This document shows, one piece after another, positions 60,661 to 64,000 of a stretch of 64,000 bases of DNA. The translations under genes were made by a program, and so were the position numbers. The notes beneath the pieces were generated by a model, which was not told the DNA's origin, did no database searches, and saw nothing but the letters and a program-made list of their open reading frames with translations. This DNA comes from Gelatoporia subvermispora B (taxonomy: Eukaryota; Basidiomycota; Agaricomycetes; Polyporales; Gelatoporiaceae), in NCBI GenBank assembly GCA_000320605.2, contig KB445796.1:898926-962925 (forward strand), in the 5' to 3' direction. How positions within the stretch are numbered: the stretch's first letter is position 1; each line of letters begins with the position of its first letter.

Positions 60661-63400
60661 CCAGGAAGTCAAAGCCCAACTTCTGACCGCAGCAAAACCC
60701 AACTACACGCCCATGCCGCTATCTCCCGCCGCCGCCACCACCTACACAGGGCCCGTCCTGTGCATCCCGCGCGCCCGCCGCGGTGTCGTGCGACTCCTCC
60801 GACCGCACCGCTCGGCGCTCCGAGCCCAGATTCACACCTCAAAACCAAGCTCGAACCTTGTAGCTCGCGGTCGGGCGGCGCCTGGGGGAGTGCGCGTACA
60901 TGTGTGTATGTGTCCTCCATTTCGATATCCTGCGCGCCCGCCGCCGGCGCCCCGCAGGCTGCCCCACCGCTCGAGCCGCCGGGTGACGTAGGGCGCGCGC
61001 GCGCCGGAGGTGTGCGGGCGCTGCGACGGGCGCGGGGGATAGTGCTACTGCGACGGGCGGCGGGGGAGCGGCAGCAAACGCAATATTGTAGCCGCCCTCC
61101 TTGGCTTACCAACGCACCGTAACATGTACCCGTTTTCTCCCGACGTGTGCGGACGCGGGCAGCTGCTGAAAGCGTCGACGACGACTATGTTGGACGCGAA
61201 GGAGCCGTGCTTCTGTGCTCGTCGATCGGGTGCGGCGTCCTGTTGGCAGCGGCCTCCCTAATGAGTGGGTGTATGCGTGCGGACACCGGAGGGGCAGGAC
61301 ACACAAGCCGAGTGGCATGGCAAGCAGAGCCTCGTTGATCAGAATGTAGACGCAGATGCAGCAGGACACGAAGTACAACGCGGGGGCGCACCTGCACTCT
61401 CTTGCCTGCAGCCTTCGCCATCGACCGCGGCCTTCCCGACAGACAGGCGCCCACGTTCTTCTGGAACCAAGTTGTGAAGAGAATCCGATCGGTTTCTGGT
61501 ATTCGACGTGCGGCGTGCCTGTTTCTGCACGCTTCCCGGGCGAGAAGCGTCGGGGAGGTGACGCCGCCCGTCCCGCTTGGGCGTCAGCTGACCAGGGGGA
61601 GTCGGCGCACAGATGACACAGGCTGGCGACGGTCTCCGCGAGGCAGCGCGAAGCTGGAGTCGGCTCCAGGCCAGTGGAGCCTCGACAGGTTGTGGCAGGC
61701 CAATCGAAAATTGCCCTTTGAGCAAATTTTCGGGTATTCTAGAGTTAGGGGCTGTACCCGGTCGGCGTAGAATGTTACGTTCGACGATGTCGACAATGGA
61801 TGGTTGGCTCGCCCCAAGCAATGCACACAAAATGTAGCGGGGGTATTCTGGCACGGGCCCTCACACACCGCACATAACGGCCATCGAACGCAGGCTCCTA
61901 TCCGTCGAACGCCCAATCCTGGTGCATCGTCCGTACATCCGCGCCGCTAAGCACCGTCGAGGCACCGATCGGGATCGCGCTGCGAACCGATTGGACGCCC
62001 CGGGCTCGAGTGCGTCCAGGCGCGAGTGATGTGTGTGCGTGCGCCTTGTCCCGCCGCGTCAACCGTCTCGCCACACACCGTCGACGCGAGAGGGGGCAGC
62101 GCGCAATTTGTGGCGGCCCCGCATCGTTCTCCCCGCCCCCGCCCTGGCAAAATTTACGGGGTGCCCCGCAGCGGGTCTTGCTTTCCCCGCGAGGCGGTCG
62201 TCTCTGCCCTCGGCGTCAGGCGGTGGTTCCATAGCAAAACTTTGCTTTGTTTTCCGCTTCCGCTTCCGGCGACACGCACATCGCGAGCGCGCGCCGCGGG
62301 AACGCAAATGGGGCGCGCAGCCCCGGGCACACAAACTGCATAGGGGCTCTGAGCCGGCGGCGGCACGCGCGGGGGATGGACACGGTCGACAGCGAAGGCG
62401 GATTCTGTCGCGCGCGTGGGGGGCGGCCTGGGAGCGTGCAGGCCGCATGCGGGCGGGGGCGCTCAGGTGACCCGCTGGGTGCCCCGGCCGGGCGTCGCCA
62501 CGCTCCATGGCGCGCGCGTTCCCTGATCGCAGCGAATGGCGCGTCCGCCATTCGCGGGCGCGCGCGAGCTGCACCACCAGTGACCACGCCGCCCCTCCAA
62601 TCGGGCTCGCCCGGGCGGCCCTGGCAATGCGTTGCTTCGCCGACTCTCACAGGGCAGCGCGCCGAGCGCGAGCCGCGGGCTAGCGCCTAGATACGCTGCG
62701 CGCGATGGCAGCGAAGTGCAGGGTTGCATACACGCCGCACGCGCGTATCATAGAATACACAGAACGGGGGTGATGTCAGACAAAGGTCGAGTGCGGGTGG
62801 GGGATGAGGTCAGGCAGGGGATGACGGTCTACGAAGGACTGACGCAGCGCGGACCGACGTGCGTCGGCCGGGATGCTGTATGACGCGGGCGGGAGGGGCG
62901 CCCGTGCTGGTATACGTTTTGGCGGGGAAATGGAACACCCGCCGGAACATGCGGGGTTGCGGGGGGCCCTCGCACAATGTGCGCAAGCGCCGGCCCGCAT
63001 TTGGGGCACAAACTGCGGCGGAGGCGTCGGTGTCGGCGCTGCGCGAGGCGGCGAGCGCGCGGGCGGAGGACGAAACGGGAAAGGGCGTCGGGCGGCGCGG
63101 CGAGCAGGTGGCGGGCAGTGGACGAACACCTGGGCGGGGAGAAACAGCGAGGATGATGCGGGCGAGCGAGGCTGCGGGGGCGGGGACTCGCTGGGTGGGT
63201 GGGGCGTGGAGAGGCGCCCGTGCGGGGTAGCGATCGTATCGGGAAGTGGCCCGCGCGTGCCGGGACCCTAAATGTTGCGCCGGCGCCATGGCTGCCTAAT
63301 CGGGCAGAGAAGCGTGGTGGGCGAGCTTGTGGAGCGGTCCTCGGCAAGTCCTGATGGTGTTGATGCACCGACCTCTTTCGCGGGGCCTTCGAAATGGCCG
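60661..63400. other. GC-rich region without a credible gene
   Basis: About 2.7 kb of GC- and CpG-rich DNA (for example CGGGCGGCGGGGGAGC near 61.05 kb, runs of CGCGCG near 60.99, 62.5 and 63.0 kb). Many overlapping long ORFs occur in all frames on both strands because stops are rare at this GC content. None has a conserved domain or splice signals. Confidence 0.5.
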
Positions 63401-63411
63401 CAAGCTTCGCA

Positions 63412-63419
63412 TATATAAG
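63412..63419 (+). promoter_or_regulatory. TATA box of the MFS transporter gene
   Basis: TATATAAG about 170 nt upstream of the ATG at 63587, followed by a pyrimidine-rich leader typical of well-expressed fungal genes. Confidence 0.65.
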
Positions 63420-63586
63420 GACCGAACCCCACTTCCCCGCTTCTCGTTCCTGTCTTCCTCAGCGTCGTCCATTAGCTTGGACGTTCGTCACCGTCGCCAC
63501 TTGGCCTGAGGCTGCACATACTATCACCCCCCGTCCGTTCCTCTTACCGCGTCACGCCCCCATTACGACCCACGATATCCGCAGCC

Positions 63587-64000
63587 ATGTCCGTGCAACA
63601 AGAGAAATTTTACGAGAAGAAGAACGACTCGGCTTCCGATGAATTCGCCAAGGATTCCAAGGAGGTCCGGCACATCGACAATGTCGGCGAGAACATCAAC
63701 GCGAAGCTCGCCAACCCCCTCGCGCACATCCCCCACGACCAGCTCGTCGCCGACGCCGTCAAGTTCGCGCACTCGCACGGCCTCGGCCAGTACGAGGACG
63801 AGTTCAAGAAGGGCGCCGTCCTCGCCCAGGACCCCACCGCCTTCGAGACCCTCCCCCTCCTCACCGACGAGGACCGCAATGTCCTCCGCCGCGAGATCAC
63901 CCACAAGTGGGACCAGCCCAAGACCCTCTACTGGCTCGTCATCATGTGCTCGCTCGGTGCCGCCGTCCAGGGTGTATGTCGTCCCATTATTGTCCATCCG
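63587..64000 (+). CDS. MFS sugar-transporter-like protein, 5' part
   Basis: The ATG at 63587 is preceded by GCAGCC and the TATA at 63412. About 129 residues of a charged cytoplasmic N-terminus are encoded (DSKEVRHIDNVGENINAKLA, LPLLTDEDRNVLRREITHKW). They run into the first membrane segment KTLYWLVIMCSLGAAVQG, a signature start of fungal sugar-porter MFS proteins, where GMDE normally follows. A GTATGT donor at about 63973 indicates that the first exon ends there; the rest is outside the window. Strong C-ending codon bias (AAG, GAC, CTC, GTC) differs from the weakly biased P450s and suggests high expression. The substrate (hexose, inositol or other) cannot be set. Confidence 0.8.
   Translation, partial: MSVQQEKFYEKKNDSASDEFAKDSKEVRHIDNVGENINAKLANPLAHIPHDQLVADAVKFAHSHGLGQYEDEFKKGAVLAQDPTAFETLPLLTDEDRNVLRREITHKWDQPKTLYWLVIMCSLGAAVQGVCRPIIVHP

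Noticed and set aside
62059..63368. Several ORFs of 100-180 codons on both strands
   Set aside because: At this GC content stops are rare and ORFs overlap in many frames. No domain, start context or intron is supportable.

Overview
The window is eukaryotic and fungal, almost certainly an agaricomycete basidiomycete. Genes are densely packed and cut by many short introns of about 50-70 nt. The families also fit: basidiomycete-type cytochrome P450s with many exons, a DUF6533 membrane protein, F-box-like proteins, a fungal UbiA prenyltransferase and a chromodomain Ty3/gypsy element. Assignment to an order (Polyporales-like) would be a guess. Gene models were assembled by eye from ORFs plus splice signals, so outer limits are firmer than inner exon edges.

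Layout. 0-4 kb: the 3' end of an unrecognised disordered protein, then a TAPT1/Emp65-family membrane protein (-). 4.3-9.2 kb: two P450 genes (-). 9.7-20.4 kb: an F-box-like protein (+), a DUF6533 membrane protein (-), the cohesin subunit SMC3 (-) and an ARID-domain protein (+). 21.3-22.4 kb: a UbiA-type prenyltransferase (-). 24.5-39.9 kb: four more P450s, one on - and three on +. Decayed partial copies of the ARID gene and of the downstream helicase gene lie among them. The last P450 is split by a 1.66-kb insertion and shows further damage. 40.06-40.81 kb: an assembly gap. 40.95-47.29 kb: a young, near-complete chromovirus (Ty3/gypsy) on the - strand with 444-bp LTRs and a Tf1-like self-priming signature. 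48.7-57.3 kb: a large ZNFX1/NFX1-type RNA helicase (+) with two CCCH fingers at the N-terminus and an RZ-type finger at the C-terminus. 58.0-59.3 kb: a decayed F-box-like gene. 60.7-63.4 kb: a very GC-rich stretch without a credible gene. 63.6 kb to the end: the start of an MFS sugar transporter.

How the parts work together. The six P450s and the UbiA enzyme may form a loose oxidative and prenylation cluster for secondary metabolism, interleaved with housekeeping genes (SMC3, TAPT1). No PKS, NRPS or terpene cyclase is visible, so the product is unknown. All six P450s encode their I-helix A-x-x-D-T motif on an identical-length 14-nt micro-exon, which marks common descent. Three of them (24.5, 31.8 and 36.2 kb) also share a promoter motif. 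The intron-bearing gene fragments among the P450s, the tandem repeat, the insertion and the fresh retrotransposon indicate ongoing local duplication and decay.
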